From the NCBI GenBank assembly GCA_014238065.1, contig JABABU010000026.1:62001-126000 (forward strand): DNA of 64,000 nucleotides, in the 5' to 3' direction. The translations under genes were made by a program, and so were the position numbers. The notes beneath the pieces were generated by a model. That model was given only the letters and a program-made list of their open reading frames with translations. It made no database searches and was not told the DNA's origin. Shown here piece by piece: positions 25,985-35,081 of the stretch. The stretch is from Actinomycetota bacterium (lineage in GTDB: Bacteria; Actinomycetota; Acidimicrobiia; Acidimicrobiales; Poriferisodalaceae). Numbering within the stretch: position 1 is the stretch's first letter; the number at the start of each line of letters is the position of its first letter.

Positions 25985-27442
25985 TCAGATGAGGCCGACC
26001 TGCGGGTAGAGCGGATGGTGGTCGAGGAGTTCAGCAGCGCGTTCGCGGCACTTCTCCTGCACACCCGTGTCCATGAGGTACTTGGCCCTCGAAGGACCGT
26101 TCTTGGCCTTCGCAGGCTCGGCAGCATCCAGGACCGACGTGATGATGTCGGCGACCTCGTCGATCTCGGACGTGCCCATGCCAAGCGTCGTCAAGGCAGG
26201 AGTACCGAGACGAATGCCGCTGGTGTACCAGGCCCCGTTCGGATCGGACGGGATCGAATTCCGGTTGACGATGACACCACTGTCGTTGAGGGCACTCTCG
26301 GCCTGGCGTCCGGTGAGCCCGAACGACGTCACATCACACAGCACCAGGTGATTGTCGGTGCCATTGCTCACGCACCGAAGGCCACGCCGCATCAGGCCTT
26401 CGGCCAATGCACTGGCATTGTCCAGGATGCGCTGCGAGTAATCGGCGAAGGAGGGCAGCTTCGCCTCGGCGAACGCAACCGCCTTTGCGGCCATGACGTG
26501 AGCCATCGGGCCGCCAAGCACCATCGGGCAACCCTTGTCGATGTACGGGGCGAACTCTTCTCCGTCGACTCCGCACAACACCATGCCGCCCCGCGGACCA
26601 CGCAGTGACTTGTGGGTGGTGGTGGTGATGACGTGGGCGTTCTTGATCGGGTCGTATTCGTCGGTGAACAGCCCACCGGCGACCAGACCTGCAAAGTGGG
26701 CCATGTCGACCATCAATGTTGCATCGATCTCATCAGCGATCTCGCGCATTCTGGCGAAGTTCACCTTGCGCGGATAGGCCGAGTACCCGGCGCACACGAC
26801 AAGGGGACGGAACTCGTGGGCCAACGACCTCACCCGGTCGTAGTCCAGCATCTCGGTTTCAGCGTCGACGCCGTAGCTGCGTTGCTCGAACAACTTTCCG
26901 GAGATGTTCGGCCGGAAACCATGTGTCAGGTGACCGCCGGCGTCAAGTGACATGCCGATCATCCTCTGATCGCCGAACCTGTGTCGCAGCGTCTCCCAGT
27001 CGACCTCGCTGAGATCGTTCACGTGCTTCACACCCTGGTCATCGAGGAATGGCGCCTCCACCTTTGCGGCCAACATCGCCCAGAAGGCAACAAGGTTCGC
27101 GTCGATACCGGAGTGAGGCTGCACGTAGGCATACGGCGCGTCGAAGATCTCACACGCGAGCTCCGAGGCAAGCGCCTCGATCGTGTCGACGTTCTGACAA
27201 CCGGCATAGAAGCGCATGCCGACGTTGCCCTCCGCGTACTTGTCGGAGAACCAGTTGCCCATGGTCATGAGTACTGCCGGCGACGCATAGTTCTCGCTGG
27301 CGATCAGCTTGAGATAGCTGCGCTGATCGTTGATCTCTGACCGAATGGCATCAGCGACTCGGGGCTCGACAGCGCCAATGACGCCGAGAGCCTCGTTGAA
27401 GGCGCGTGCCTCCGGTGTGTTCCGGTGGGTGAGACCCGACAT
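25985..27442 (-). CDS. glyA: serine hydroxymethyltransferase, long form
   Basis: GlyA interconverts serine and glycine with tetrahydrofolate. The PLP lysine lies in [15 protein letters not shown], the Asp-His pair in [16 protein letters not shown], and [13 protein letters not shown] plus [11 protein letters not shown] are conserved. At 485 residues it is some 65 longer than E. coli GlyA; extra sequence is seen between residues 115 and 185 ([20 protein letters not shown] and following) and at the C-terminus. [11 protein letters not shown] replaces the more common GCEYVD. This long version is known in some bacteria, so it is an established subfamily rather than a fusion. It converges with the amidinohydrolase gene and follows recR with a 93-base gap. 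Confidence 0.92.
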   Translation of the reverse strand: MSGLTHRNTPEARAFNEALGVIGAVEPRVADAIRSEINDQRSYLKLIASENYASPAVLMTMGNWFSDKYAEGNVGMRFYAGCQNVDTIEALASELACEIFDAPYAYVQPHSGIDANLVAFWAMLAAKVEAPFLDDQGVKHVNDLSEVDWETLRHRFGDQRMIGMSLDAGGHLTHGFRPNISGKLFEQRSYGVDAETEMLDYDRVRSLAHEFRPLVVCAGYSAYPRKVNFARMREIADEIDATLMVDMAHFAGLVAGGLFTDEYDPIKNAHVITTTTHKSLRGPRGGMVLCGVDGEEFAPYIDKGCPMVLGGPMAHVMAAKAVAFAEAKLPSFADYSQRILDNASALAEGLMRRGLRCVSNGTDNHLVLCDVTSFGLTGRQAESALNDSGVIVNRNSIPSDPNGAWYTSGIRLGTPALTTLGMGTSEIDEVADIITSVLDAAEPAKAKNGPSRAKYLMDTGVQEKCRERAAELLDHHPLYPQVGLI

Positions 27443-27535
27443 GTTCCGTCTCGATTCGACGTGCTGGCCGACGTGGGGGGCGGCACAAAGACTATGCCCA
27501 CCAGTGACGTGACCAGCGACAGATTCGCGAAACCC

Positions 27536-28132
27536 TCAATCGAGAGCTCGACGAAACTCCAAAGCACGGCCCAAGGTGAGCTCGTCGGCGTACTCGAGGT
27601 CGCCGCCCACAGGAAGGCCCGAGGCGATCCTGCTCGTCGCGACGCCAAGAGGTCTCAGGAGGCGGCTGAGGTACATCGCTGTCGCTTCACCTTCGATGTT
27701 CGGGTTCGTGCACAAGATCACCTCGGTGATCGATTCGACTTCGATACGACCAAGCAGCTCGGCGACCCTGATCTGTTCTGGGCCGATACCTTCGATGGGG
27801 TTCAGACAGCCCTGGAGCACGTGGTAGCGACCCCTGAACTCCTGAGTCTTTTCGATGGCAACGACATCACGCGGCTCTTCGACCACGCACAGAACGCCGT
27901 CTTCGCGACGCGGGTCGGAGCACACCACACAGCGATCGTGTTCGCTCACGTTGAAGCACTGCTGACAAAACGCAACCCGGCTTTTCGCCTCGACGATGGC
28001 GGTCGACAATCGAAGCGCGTCGACGGCGGGCAACTTCAACAGGTGGAACGCGATGCGTTGAGCCGACTTCGGCCCGACACCGGGCAACCGGCCGAGTTCG
28101 TCGATGAGGTCTTGCACGGGGCCTTCGTACAT
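27536..28132 (-). CDS. recR: recombination protein RecR
   Basis: RecR works with RecF/RecO to load RecA at gapped DNA. This 198-residue protein has the N-terminal helix-hairpin-helix ([20 protein letters not shown]), the four-Cys zinc finger [16 protein letters not shown], and the Toprim domain beginning [17 protein letters not shown]. The ATG at 28132 gives the family start ([13 protein letters not shown]). It is the third gene of dnaX-ybaB-recR, a widely conserved order. Confidence 0.95.
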   Translation of the reverse strand: MYEGPVQDLIDELGRLPGVGPKSAQRIAFHLLKLPAVDALRLSTAIVEAKSRVAFCQQCFNVSEHDRCVVCSDPRREDGVLCVVEEPRDVVAIEKTQEFRGRYHVLQGCLNPIEGIGPEQIRVAELLGRIEVESITEVILCTNPNIEGEATAMYLSRLLRPLGVATSRIASGLPVGGDLEYADELTLGRALEFRRALD

Positions 28133-28139
28133 GTGCGTC

Positions 28140-28466
28140 CTAACCGAGCAACCCGCCGAGGCCACCCAGCGCTTCTCCGAGACCGCCCATGGCCTGGCTC
28201 TGAATCTGGCTGCATTGACCCATCGCATCGGTGAACGCAAGCTGAACAAGCCCTTCGAGGATCTCGACGTCGTCGACGTTGACCACGTCCGGGCTGATGT
28301 TCACACGGCGAATCTCGCCACCGACCGTCATCGTGACAGTGACCGCGCCAGCTCCCGCGGATCCGACGACCTCCGTATCGGCCGCGGCCGCCTGCGCGTC
28401 CGCCAGCTGCGCTTGCATGTCCTGGGCCTGCTTCAGCAGCTCTGACATGTCGAACCCGTCGCTCAC
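28140..28466 (-). CDS. YbaB/EbfC-family nucleoid-associated protein
   Basis: This 108-residue DNA-binding protein has the YbaB features: an N-terminal helix [20 protein letters not shown], a beta segment [18 protein letters not shown] and a Gly-rich C-terminus. It dimerises and binds DNA as a nucleoid-associated factor. I chose the GTG at 28466 because GGAGG lies six bases upstream; an ATG six codons later (28448) is also possible. It lies between dnaX and recR. Confidence 0.92.
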   Translation of the reverse strand: MSDGFDMSELLKQAQDMQAQLADAQAAAADTEVVGSAGAGAVTVTMTVGGEIRRVNISPDVVNVDDVEILEGLVQLAFTDAMGQCSQIQSQAMGGLGEALGGLGGLLG

Positions 28467-28512
28467 CGCGTGCCTCCGTGTTGTTTCCAAGTGTGTCTGA
28501 CGCGAACGTTGA

Positions 28513-30339
28513 TCACCGATCATCAGCCTCGAAGATGCTGGCACCGGGAAATGCTGCTCTGAGTCGGTCGGCGCCTGACTGCTCGTCGACGGGCGCATCT
28601 GTGAGGTCGCCGGTGTCGACCATCGCGAGGTCGGACTCGGCTGCCTCGACTTCGGAGATCGGAGTGGCAGCCGCAGTTGCGGCGACGGGATCTGTCGCTT
28701 CAAGGTCGACGTCGAGCGATATTGCCGCGGCGAAGTGCTCGGAGATGGCGCCGGCCACCTCGTCACGTACCTCCAGACAGCGATCGCGGTATTGCGCGTT
28801 CGGGACGACATAGCTGATGTGGCCGGGACCAACGTCAGTGAACTCGCCAGCCTGGAATCGGACTCGAGTCCGCGAAGGAAGTGCCAGCGCAATGCCGTCT
28901 GGCCAGGCAGCCGCGATCGCCGCAGCATCTACCGACATGCCAGATGGAGCCGACGTTGGGGGTGGGGCCGGCTCGGCCGCGGTCTGTTCGGCCCGAGCCG
29001 GGATCGGCCGCCCCTCAGGCAGCGGTGGTGGCTGCTGAGTGGGAGCAGGCGGTGGAACACGGGGCGCAGCAGGAGCAGCCGCGTCTCCATTGGTCGCTGA
29101 GGACAGAGCCTCACGCGCCGACGCCGCCTTGCCGGCGCCCGAACGCCGCCGCGACTCGGCCCGCGAACCAGCGTCCGCAAGAGAAGAAGAAGAAGAAGAA
29201 GGCGGCGGCGGCGGAGAAGAAGGGGGCGGGTCGCCTGCAGCCAGCTCAGCTTCGAGATGTTCGATTCGACGAACGAGATCGTTCACGTCGGTCGACGCCG
29301 CCTTGTTCGTCAATCTCACGAGCGCGACTTCGAGGACAAGCCTCGTATCGGCAGCCCGGTGCATGTCGACGAGCGCAGAGCCCAGTTGTTCGAGCGCTGT
29401 CACGGTGGCGGCAACGCCGAGCCTTCTTCCCTGGTCGCCGAGCGAAACGACCATGTCGGCCGTCAGCTGAGGAGGAGCTGAGTTCTCGATCACGAGGAAC
29501 ATGTCGCGTAGCCGGCGGGTAAGTTGTTCGGTGACGCCGCGAGGGTCGGCACCGGAGGCAACCACTTCGGACACGGCAGCGAGTGCGGCTTTCACATCGC
29601 TAGCGACGAGCGCATCGACGATGGTGTCGACGGCAATGGTGTCGTCACCGATACCGCCCGCGGCAACAACCTGGTCGAGCGCAGACAGAGTGTCGCGAAC
29701 CGAGCCTTCGCCCTTGCGGACCACGTGTTCGACAACGGCATCGTCGATGTCGAGTTCGGCCCGCACTGCGATGTCACGGACATGCTCTTCCATCACCTCG
29801 GCCCCGACCAGCGACAACTCGACGTGCTGCGTGCGGCTGCGGATGGTGGGGAGAACCTTTTGCGGATCGGTCGTGGCCAGCACGAACACGACGTGATCCG
29901 GGGGTTCTTCGAGCGTCTTCAGCAGCGCGTTCGACGCCGCCGGGAGGAGCATGTGCACCTCGTCGAGGATGTAGACCTTCCTCCGACCAGGCGTACCGAT
30001 GGCAACGTTGCGGACGAGAACTCTGATGTCATCGATGCTGCGGTTCGAGGCTGCGTCGAGCTCGAAGAGGTCCATCGACGTCCCCGACTCGATGGCGATG
30101 CACGACCGGCAGGCGCCGCACGGGTCACCATCTTCTCCGAGGTTCTCGCAGTTCAGCGCCTTCGCGAGGAGACGAGCAGCCGAGGTCTTGCCCGTACCGC
30201 GAGGGCCGCTAAATAGATAGGCATGGCCCACTCGTTCTTCGCGCACAGCGTTCTGCAGGGCATTGACGAGATGCGTTTGACCCTTGACCTCGCCGAAGCG
30301 CTGAGGGCGGAACCGCCGATACAGGGACTGGAAGGCCAT
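28513..30339 (-). CDS. dnaX: DNA polymerase III gamma/tau subunit
   Basis: DnaX is the clamp-loader ATPase of the replisome. The 608-residue protein opens with YRRFRPQRFGEVKGQ, then Walker A GPRGTGKTS (near residue 45), the zinc-binding CxxC pattern in DPCGACRSC, Walker B YILDEVHML, and SRC-type sensor IRSRTQHVEL. Domain III follows, then a low-complexity Pro/Ser stretch (residues about 375-395) and a C-terminal tau-like domain near residues 475-530. No slippery heptamer for programmed frameshifting was recognised in the linker. It lies downstream of the SRP RNA gene on the same strand. Confidence 0.96.
   Translation of the reverse strand: MAFQSLYRRFRPQRFGEVKGQTHLVNALQNAVREERVGHAYLFSGPRGTGKTSAARLLAKALNCENLGEDGDPCGACRSCIAIESGTSMDLFELDAASNRSIDDIRVLVRNVAIGTPGRRKVYILDEVHMLLPAASNALLKTLEEPPDHVVFVLATTDPQKVLPTIRSRTQHVELSLVGAEVMEEHVRDIAVRAELDIDDAVVEHVVRKGEGSVRDTLSALDQVVAAGGIGDDTIAVDTIVDALVASDVKAALAAVSEVVASGADPRGVTEQLTRRLRDMFLVIENSAPPQLTADMVVSLGDQGRRLGVAATVTALEQLGSALVDMHRAADTRLVLEVALVRLTNKAASTDVNDLVRRIEHLEAELAAGDPPPSSPPPPPSSSSSSLADAGSRAESRRRSGAGKAASAREALSSATNGDAAAPAAPRVPPPAPTQQPPPLPEGRPIPARAEQTAAEPAPPPTSAPSGMSVDAAAIAAAWPDGIALALPSRTRVRFQAGEFTDVGPGHISYVVPNAQYRDRCLEVRDEVAGAISEHFAAAISLDVDLEATDPVAATAAATPISEVEAAESDLAMVDTGDLTDAPVDEQSGADRLRAAFPGASIFEADDR
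29183..29212. repeat. GAA and GGC trinucleotide repeats inside dnaX
   Basis: Six GAA units are followed directly by four GGC units on the plus strand; on the coding strand they specify the Ser and Pro runs of the DnaX linker. Because the unit is three bases, length changes would keep the frame. Confidence 0.8.
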
Positions 30340-30437
30340 GACTCCCCGATCCTACCGGCGTGCCGGGACGCCCGACCGCCGTGAACTTGTCGTCGCCGCA
30401 CGACGACACAGGGACACGGCACTCGCCGCCTCACGAG

Positions 30438-30537
30438 GCGGCCAGGCGATCTGCGGCACACGACGAACTCAGCTGAGGGCTGCTGCCTTCCGACCCTGAC
30501 CCGATTCACCGGTTGTCGTTGCACAGGACCCGGCCGC
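30438..30537 (-). ncRNA. ffs: signal recognition particle RNA (small bacterial type)
   Basis: On the minus strand the conserved apical domain GGTCAGGGTCGGAAGGCAGC is present with the symmetric loop bases bound by Ffh, preceded by ACCGGTGAATCGG and followed by AGCCCTCAG. The ends pair (GCGGCC with GGCCGC), giving a hairpin RNA of about 100 bases, the size of the small actinobacterial form. It lies about 100 bases upstream of dnaX, as scr does in Bacillus. Ends are estimated from pairing. Confidence 0.9.
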
Positions 30538-30645
30538 CACGTGAAGCGGCGAGTTCTGCGAGGGTAGCTGAGTCGCGCCCGATCAGCACCTGGCTCGAAC
30601 GGTTCCGCCAAAGGCATCTCGCCGATACGATGACTCCGTTACCCG

Positions 30646-30733
30646 GGAGGGGTGCGAGAGCGGCCGAATCGGCACGCTTGGAAAGCGTGTGTGGGGAAAC
30701 TCACCGTGGGTTCGAATCCCACTCCCTCCGCCA
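30646..30733 (+). tRNA. tRNA-Ser (GGA)
   Basis: The 88-base gene includes an encoded CCA. The acceptor stem is GGAGGGG with TCCCTCC, the anticodon loop TTGGAAA gives anticodon GGA, there is a long variable arm of the serine class, and GGTTCGAATCC is the T loop. It lies divergently upstream of the SRP RNA and dnaX. Confidence 0.96.
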
Positions 30734-30870
30734 CGCGCTCCTGTAGCGGGCTTACCGAGTTGCTCGCCTCGCTCACGACGTCGTGTCCCCGACAGCGAAC
30801 TCGGCGTCCAAACCTGTCCGGGGAATCTCGGCGCTCGTGCTCTACTGACAGTCGGCGGTAGCTTTCGGTA

Positions 30871-32175
30871 ATGGCTTGCTGTCACACGGAGATCCCTGAA
30901 GCTGGTGATACGGCGTTCAGCGTCGACACGTCAGCGATCACGTACGGACCAGCGTGTCTAGGTGAGGCGGGCGACATCGCGGCGAGCCTCGGCATCGGAC
31001 GCATCGCGCTGATCACCGACGCGACGCTGGTCTCGACAGAACATGTGGCACGGGTGGTGGCCAGCCTGGCCGATGCCGACGTCGATGTCGCGCTGTACGA
31101 CGAGGCGCGTGTTGAACCGACCGACGAGTCGTTCAAGGCAGCCGCGAAGTTTGCGGCCGATGCGAACGTCGATGGGTTCATCTCGGTTGGCGGCGGCTCG
31201 GTGATCGACACATCGAAAGCGGCGAACCTCTACTCGACCCATCCTGCCGATTTCCTCGCATACGTGAACGCTCCGATCGGTCGAGGGAAGAACCCTCCCG
31301 GTCCGATCAAGCCACACATCGCCTGCCCGACAACGTCTGGCACCGGAGCAGAGTGCACCGGCATCGCAGTGTTCGACTTCCTCGAGATGCGAGCGAAGAC
31401 CGGCATCGTCACAAAGGCCATTCGCCCGACGAAAGCTCTCATCGACCCGACGTGTACAGAAACGCTGCCCGCCAACGTCGTTGCATCGAGCGCCTTCGAC
31501 GTACTGAGCCACGCGCTCGAGTCGTACACCGCGCGGCCGTACACACATCGGGTCGCTGCCGGCCGGCCATCGCTGCGTCCATCGAGCCAGGGCGCGAATC
31601 CGTGGAGTGACCTCGGCTGCAGAGAGGCACTGAAGCTACTCGGCCACTTCGTCGTCCGCGCCGTACACGACGCATCGGACACAGAGGCACGACATCAGCT
31701 GATGTGGGCATCTACCCTCGCCGGAATCGCCTTCGGCAACGCAGGCTGCCACGCCCCACATGGCATGTCCTATTCGGTTTCAGGTCTCGTGAACGACTTT
31801 CGGCCGACCGGCTACCCGCAAGTCGACCCGATCGTCCCTCACGGCATGTCGGTGATCGTCAACTCGCCTTCGGTGTTCCGCCATACGGCCGAGTGCAATC
31901 CCGAACGTCACCTCGAAAGCGCAGGCTGGCTTGGAGCCGACGTCATCGGAGCCGATCCGAGAGATGCAGGCAGCGTCCTCGCCGACCGACTCGTCGAACT
32001 GATGCGAGCGACCGGTCTCCCCAACGGACTGACCGGAGTCGGCTACACCGAGGCGGACATCCCGGCGCTGACGACAGGCTCGTTCCCACAGAAACGGCTG
32101 CTCGACAACGCCCCGTGCGAGATCACAGAATCCGGGTTGGCGGAACTGTACCGGGGCGCCCTGTCGTACTGGTGA
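30871..32175 (+). CDS. hydroxyacid-oxoacid transhydrogenase (iron-containing alcohol dehydrogenase family)
   Basis: This 434-residue protein closely follows the layout of ADHFE1-type hydroxyacid-oxoacid transhydrogenase, which couples oxidation of 4-hydroxybutyrate to reduction of 2-oxoglutarate to D-2-hydroxyglutarate. Matching stretches include the N-terminal [31 protein letters not shown], the nucleotide-binding [47 protein letters not shown], the metal-site [19 protein letters not shown] and [15 protein letters not shown]. These are far closer to that group than to ordinary Fe-alcohol dehydrogenases. The ATG at 30871 has no strong ribosome binding site. It precedes an enolase-superfamily gene by about 100 bases. 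Confidence 0.87.
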   Translation: MACCHTEIPEAGDTAFSVDTSAITYGPACLGEAGDIAASLGIGRIALITDATLVSTEHVARVVASLADADVDVALYDEARVEPTDESFKAAAKFAADANVDGFISVGGGSVIDTSKAANLYSTHPADFLAYVNAPIGRGKNPPGPIKPHIACPTTSGTGAECTGIAVFDFLEMRAKTGIVTKAIRPTKALIDPTCTETLPANVVASSAFDVLSHALESYTARPYTHRVAAGRPSLRPSSQGANPWSDLGCREALKLLGHFVVRAVHDASDTEARHQLMWASTLAGIAFGNAGCHAPHGMSYSVSGLVNDFRPTGYPQVDPIVPHGMSVIVNSPSVFRHTAECNPERHLESAGWLGADVIGADPRDAGSVLADRLVELMRATGLPNGLTGVGYTEADIPALTTGSFPQKRLLDNAPCEITESGLAELYRGALSYW

Positions 32176-32276
32176 TAGGACCTCTTCGGTCGCCGGTGGT
32201 GGGGAGAACGCCTCTGCCTGCGTATGCGAACTCGGACCAGCAAGACACGATGCGAGTATCGCGCCAGACTTCGACC

Positions 32277-33431
32277 ATGAAGATCTCCTCGGTCGTCGCG
32301 AAGGTCGTTCGCGACACCACTCCACTCGGCCGGTCGGACACACCTCAAGTCGATGTCGAGATCGTGCACATGAATCCGATGGTCAGCGTCGGGTCGGGAC
32401 GGGGGGACGCAGACAGCTTCGATCCGCCATGGGGTGAGGCCATCTGCGTCGTCACCTTCGACAACGGCGAATGGGGTGTTGGGATGACCGCCCACGCCGG
32501 ATTCGTGGTGCCGATCATCAACGACTACCTCGCGCCGATGTTGGTAGGTGAGCAGGTCGAAACCGTCGACGACATCGGCGATCTGTGGGACCTGATGACG
32601 ACGGTCGCAGCCGCGCACATCGGAGCTGTCGGATCGGCAAGTTACGCCATCAGCGCTGTCGATTTGGCCATGTACGACGCGCTGGGCAAGAGCCATCTGG
32701 TCCCTGTGTATGACCTCCTCGGCGGTCCGGCTCATGCCGTCATCCAGTGCTACGCGACCGGGACCAGCGTCGAAAAGAATGCGGCTTTCGGGTTCACGCG
32801 ATTCAAGATTCCGTGCCCATGGCTTGCTCGTGGAGCCGAAGGCGTCGACGCAACCGTTGCTGCAGTCGAAGCCGCAAGAGCCGCGGTCGGCGACGCAGAA
32901 CTCATGATCGACTGCTGGGCGGTGATGGACGTCGACCAAGCCGTTGATGTGTGCAACGCACTCGAACCGTACGACCTCGGGTTCGTCGAGGACTTCATCA
33001 ACCCAGAGGACTGGGACGGCTACGGCGACGTGAGGTCGAGGACGAACGTGCGCCTCGCGGCCGGAGAACGCTGGTTCACAGTTCGGCCCTTCGAGCAGCA
33101 GGCGTCGCGGGGCAACGTCGACGTGCTTCAGCCGGATCCGCTCTGGGTCGGTGGGGCGACCCCGACCGTTCGGATCGCCGAGGTCGCGCGGCGCCACGGC
33201 ATCGACCTCGCCATTCATTGCGGCGTCAACGACGCGTTCGGTCAGCACCTCTGTTTCGCACTCACCGAGAACGTGATCGGCGAAATGTACATCGGCGCAT
33301 CGACATCGCTGGCCGAGTCATACCGATCGACACCGGGCATGGCCCTTCCTGTGAACGGGGCTCTCGTCCCCAACGACGCTCCAGGCTTTGGCATCGAGAT
33401 CACCCTGAACGGGATCGAGGCAGCAACGTAG
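32277..33431 (+). CDS. enolase-superfamily sugar-acid dehydratase (rhamnonate dehydratase-like)
   Basis: This 384-residue protein belongs to the mandelate racemase/muconate-lactonising enzyme group. The C-terminal barrel carries metal ligands in LMIDCWAVMD, FVEDFINPEDWDGY and LAAGERWFT; DVLQPDPLWVGGATPTVRIAE and IAIHCG-like LAIHCGVND follow. DCW at the first ligand and the order of motifs recall L-rhamnonate dehydratase, which removes water from sugar acids to give 2-keto-3-deoxy acids. The exact substrate is uncertain. I chose the ATG at 32277 (MKISSVVAKVVR); an ATG nine codons earlier is possible. Confidence 0.82.
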   Translation: MKISSVVAKVVRDTTPLGRSDTPQVDVEIVHMNPMVSVGSGRGDADSFDPPWGEAICVVTFDNGEWGVGMTAHAGFVVPIINDYLAPMLVGEQVETVDDIGDLWDLMTTVAAAHIGAVGSASYAISAVDLAMYDALGKSHLVPVYDLLGGPAHAVIQCYATGTSVEKNAAFGFTRFKIPCPWLARGAEGVDATVAAVEAARAAVGDAELMIDCWAVMDVDQAVDVCNALEPYDLGFVEDFINPEDWDGYGDVRSRTNVRLAAGERWFTVRPFEQQASRGNVDVLQPDPLWVGGATPTVRIAEVARRHGIDLAIHCGVNDAFGQHLCFALTENVIGEMYIGASTSLAESYRSTPGMALPVNGALVPNDAPGFGIEITLNGIEAAT

Positions 33432-33486
33432 AACTGCACCCGAAGCGACTGTTGCCGAGGATCTACCCGGCATGATCCAGCCCCCG

Positions 33487-33819
33487 CTACTTCAGCTCCA
33501 CGAGGATGCCGTGGTACGCGGAAGCGCCGGTGTTGACGGCGAGTTCGTAGGAACCGGCCGGAACCTCGAGCGCTCGACCTGGCTTGGTGTAGAGCTCGAA
33601 CGACTCGTCGAAATGCGGGTTCTCATAACCATCGGCTGGATCGACGCGGAGCTTATCGCCCTCGACGTCGATGAGGATGTAGGCGTTCTCGTGCAGGTGC
33701 GCATCGGTCGCCTCACCTGGCGCCAAACGCTGCTCCCAGATCGCCACCTTGTCGTCCTCATACAAAAGACGGGTGGCGATGGCACCGAGTTCCGCCGGTT
33801 CAGTGGTGTCGTCACTCAT
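33487..33819 (-). CDS. small cupin-domain protein
   Basis: This 110-residue protein is a single cupin barrel: WEQRLAPGEATDAHLHENAY holds the first cupin motif with two His, and GRALEVPAGSYELAVNTG fits the second, where the usual His is not obvious. Function is unknown; similar proteins bind metals or small acids. It converges with the dehydratase gene and diverges from tadA. Confidence 0.75.
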   Translation of the reverse strand: MSDDTTEPAELGAIATRLLYEDDKVAIWEQRLAPGEATDAHLHENAYILIDVEGDKLRVDPADGYENPHFDESFELYTKPGRALEVPAGSYELAVNTGASAYHGILVELK

Positions 33820-33890
33820 GGGCTGACACTAGCGAGCGACGCTCGGCTCAACATTGACGCCGGCGATGTCGACCGTGCCAAGCTGACGGC

Positions 33891-34337
33891 GTGACCGACG
33901 AAGAGATGATGAACATCGCCATCGAAGAGGCCCGAGCCGCCGCCGAGCACGGAGATGTGCCGATCGGCGCCGTAGTGGCTCATCGAGGATCGGTCATCTC
34001 TCGCAGGCACAACGAGCGAGAACTCACCGGCGATCCGACCGCACACGCCGAAATCCTCGCTCTGCGCGACGCGGCCGAGACGCGAGGAGGTTGGCGCCTC
34101 GACGGCTGCACGCTGGCAGTCACTCTGGAACCGTGCGTGATGTGCGCGGGAGCACTTGTCAACAGCCGCATCGACAGGGTCGTGTTCGGAGCCGCCGACC
34201 CGAAAGCCGGCGGTACATCAACGCTGTACGGCATCGGAACCGACCCTCGCCTCAATCACAACTTCGCGGTGCGACACGGCGTACACGAAGACGCATGCGC
34301 GGCTCTGCTCACCGTTTATTTCGCCGGACTGCGGTGA
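33891..34337 (+). CDS. tadA: tRNA-specific adenosine deaminase
   Basis: TadA converts adenosine 34 to inosine in tRNA-Arg(ACG). The 148-residue protein has the zinc site HAE (TAHAEILALRDA, His ligand and catalytic Glu) and PCVMCAGAL (two Cys ligands), plus the N-terminal GDVPIGAVV. It starts with GTG at 33891. Its place near tRNA-Ser, the SRP RNA and dnaX recalls the Bacillus arrangement. The residue pattern fits TadA rather than guanine or cytosine deaminases. Confidence 0.94.
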   Translation: MTDEEMMNIAIEEARAAAEHGDVPIGAVVAHRGSVISRRHNERELTGDPTAHAEILALRDAAETRGGWRLDGCTLAVTLEPCVMCAGALVNSRIDRVVFGAADPKAGGTSTLYGIGTDPRLNHNFAVRHGVHEDACAALLTVYFAGLR

Positions 34338-34567
34338 GCTGAAAGGCCCGGACAGTCAGTATTTCGAAGGCCTGTGCCAACCCTTCGGGAAAGTACCGGG
34401 TTCGTCTGGCTGGTCGATCCGGACCCGTGGCAAGGAACTCTTCAAAGCCATGTTCGACAGGTACATGAGGATCCTCGTCGATCATGATTCATTCTCACTC
34501 GCCGACTGGCTCTGGCCGGCAGTTTCACCCGGTGCCGCTGCCGACCGTCGCCTGTAACATCGTCGAC
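34338..34567. other. gap between tadA and tRNA-Ser, no gene recognised
   Basis: The 230 bases hold no supported gene. One plus-strand frame is open to 34557 and ends FKAMFDRYMRILVDHDSFSL and a few residues more, without a recognisable family or ribosome binding site; it may be chance or a remnant. Confidence 0.5.
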
Positions 34568-34657
34568 GGAAGGTTGCCAGAGCGGACGAATGGGGCGGCC
34601 TCGAAAGCCGTTGTGGCACTCGTGTCACCATGGGTTCGAATCCCATACCTTCCGCCA
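34568..34657 (+). tRNA. tRNA-Ser (CGA)
   Basis: The 90-base gene includes an encoded CCA. Acceptor stem GGAAGGT pairs with ACCTTCC, the loop CTCGAAA gives anticodon CGA, the variable arm is long as in serine tRNAs, and GGTTCGAATCC forms the T loop. The remnant dioxygenase sequence begins about 50 bases after its 3' end. Confidence 0.96.
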
Positions 34658-34709
34658 CGACAGTCGGGTCCGGCGCGCTGCGCCGGGCCTGCTGTGCTTT
34701 TCGGTGAAG

Positions 34710-35081
34710 ATGCTCCCGCCGGCGCGTATCGTTGTGGTCGAATACCGGGGTGACTTGCGGGCACGGGTCCCGGTGATCCAGACGGACAACTCCGGCAACG
34801 TCACCGCAATCAGGCTCAACAGCAGGAGCATCGCCGCGATCGACCTCGACGCCGCAACCACGGAGCGCTTCTACGCCGCGCTCAGAACATTCATCGAAAT
34901 CGTTTCCGGCGAGGAGTCGGTAATCGAGATCATGCTCGACGCAGGGAACCTCGTCGCCTTCGACAACCGGAGAGTCCTCCACGGCCGCTCGGAGTTCGAC
35001 GTCACCGACAGACGTCATCTCCAGGGCCGCTACATCGACATCGACGCGGTGCGTTCCGACGTGTTGGTCGCTGCCCGATGA
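34710..35081 (+). pseudogene. 3' fragment of a TmpA/gamma-butyrobetaine hydroxylase-like dioxygenase gene
   Basis: Only about 120 C-terminal residues of a TauD/BBOX-type Fe(II)/2-oxoglutarate dioxygenase remain, against roughly 370-390 in the whole family. RVPVIQTDNSGNVTAIRLN, then DAGNLVAFDNRRVLHGRSEF with the distal iron His, then RHLQGRYIDID with the 2-oxoglutarate Arg, are clear family motifs. The HxD iron pair and the N-terminal zinc domain are missing, so the fragment cannot be an active oxygenase. An ATG exists at 34710, but the preceding sequence comes straight from the tRNA flank. The stop still overlaps the next ATG (ATGA), a relic of coupling to the HD oxygenase gene. Confidence 0.82.

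Noticed and set aside
28513..30339. Programmed frameshift in dnaX
   Set aside because: No A-rich slippery heptamer with a following stop was seen near the gamma/tau junction, and the full-length frame is open.
34338..35081. Intact integrative element at tRNA-Ser(CGA)
   Set aside because: No integrase, no second copy of the tRNA 3' end and no direct repeat was found in the window; only the truncated gene hints at a past event.
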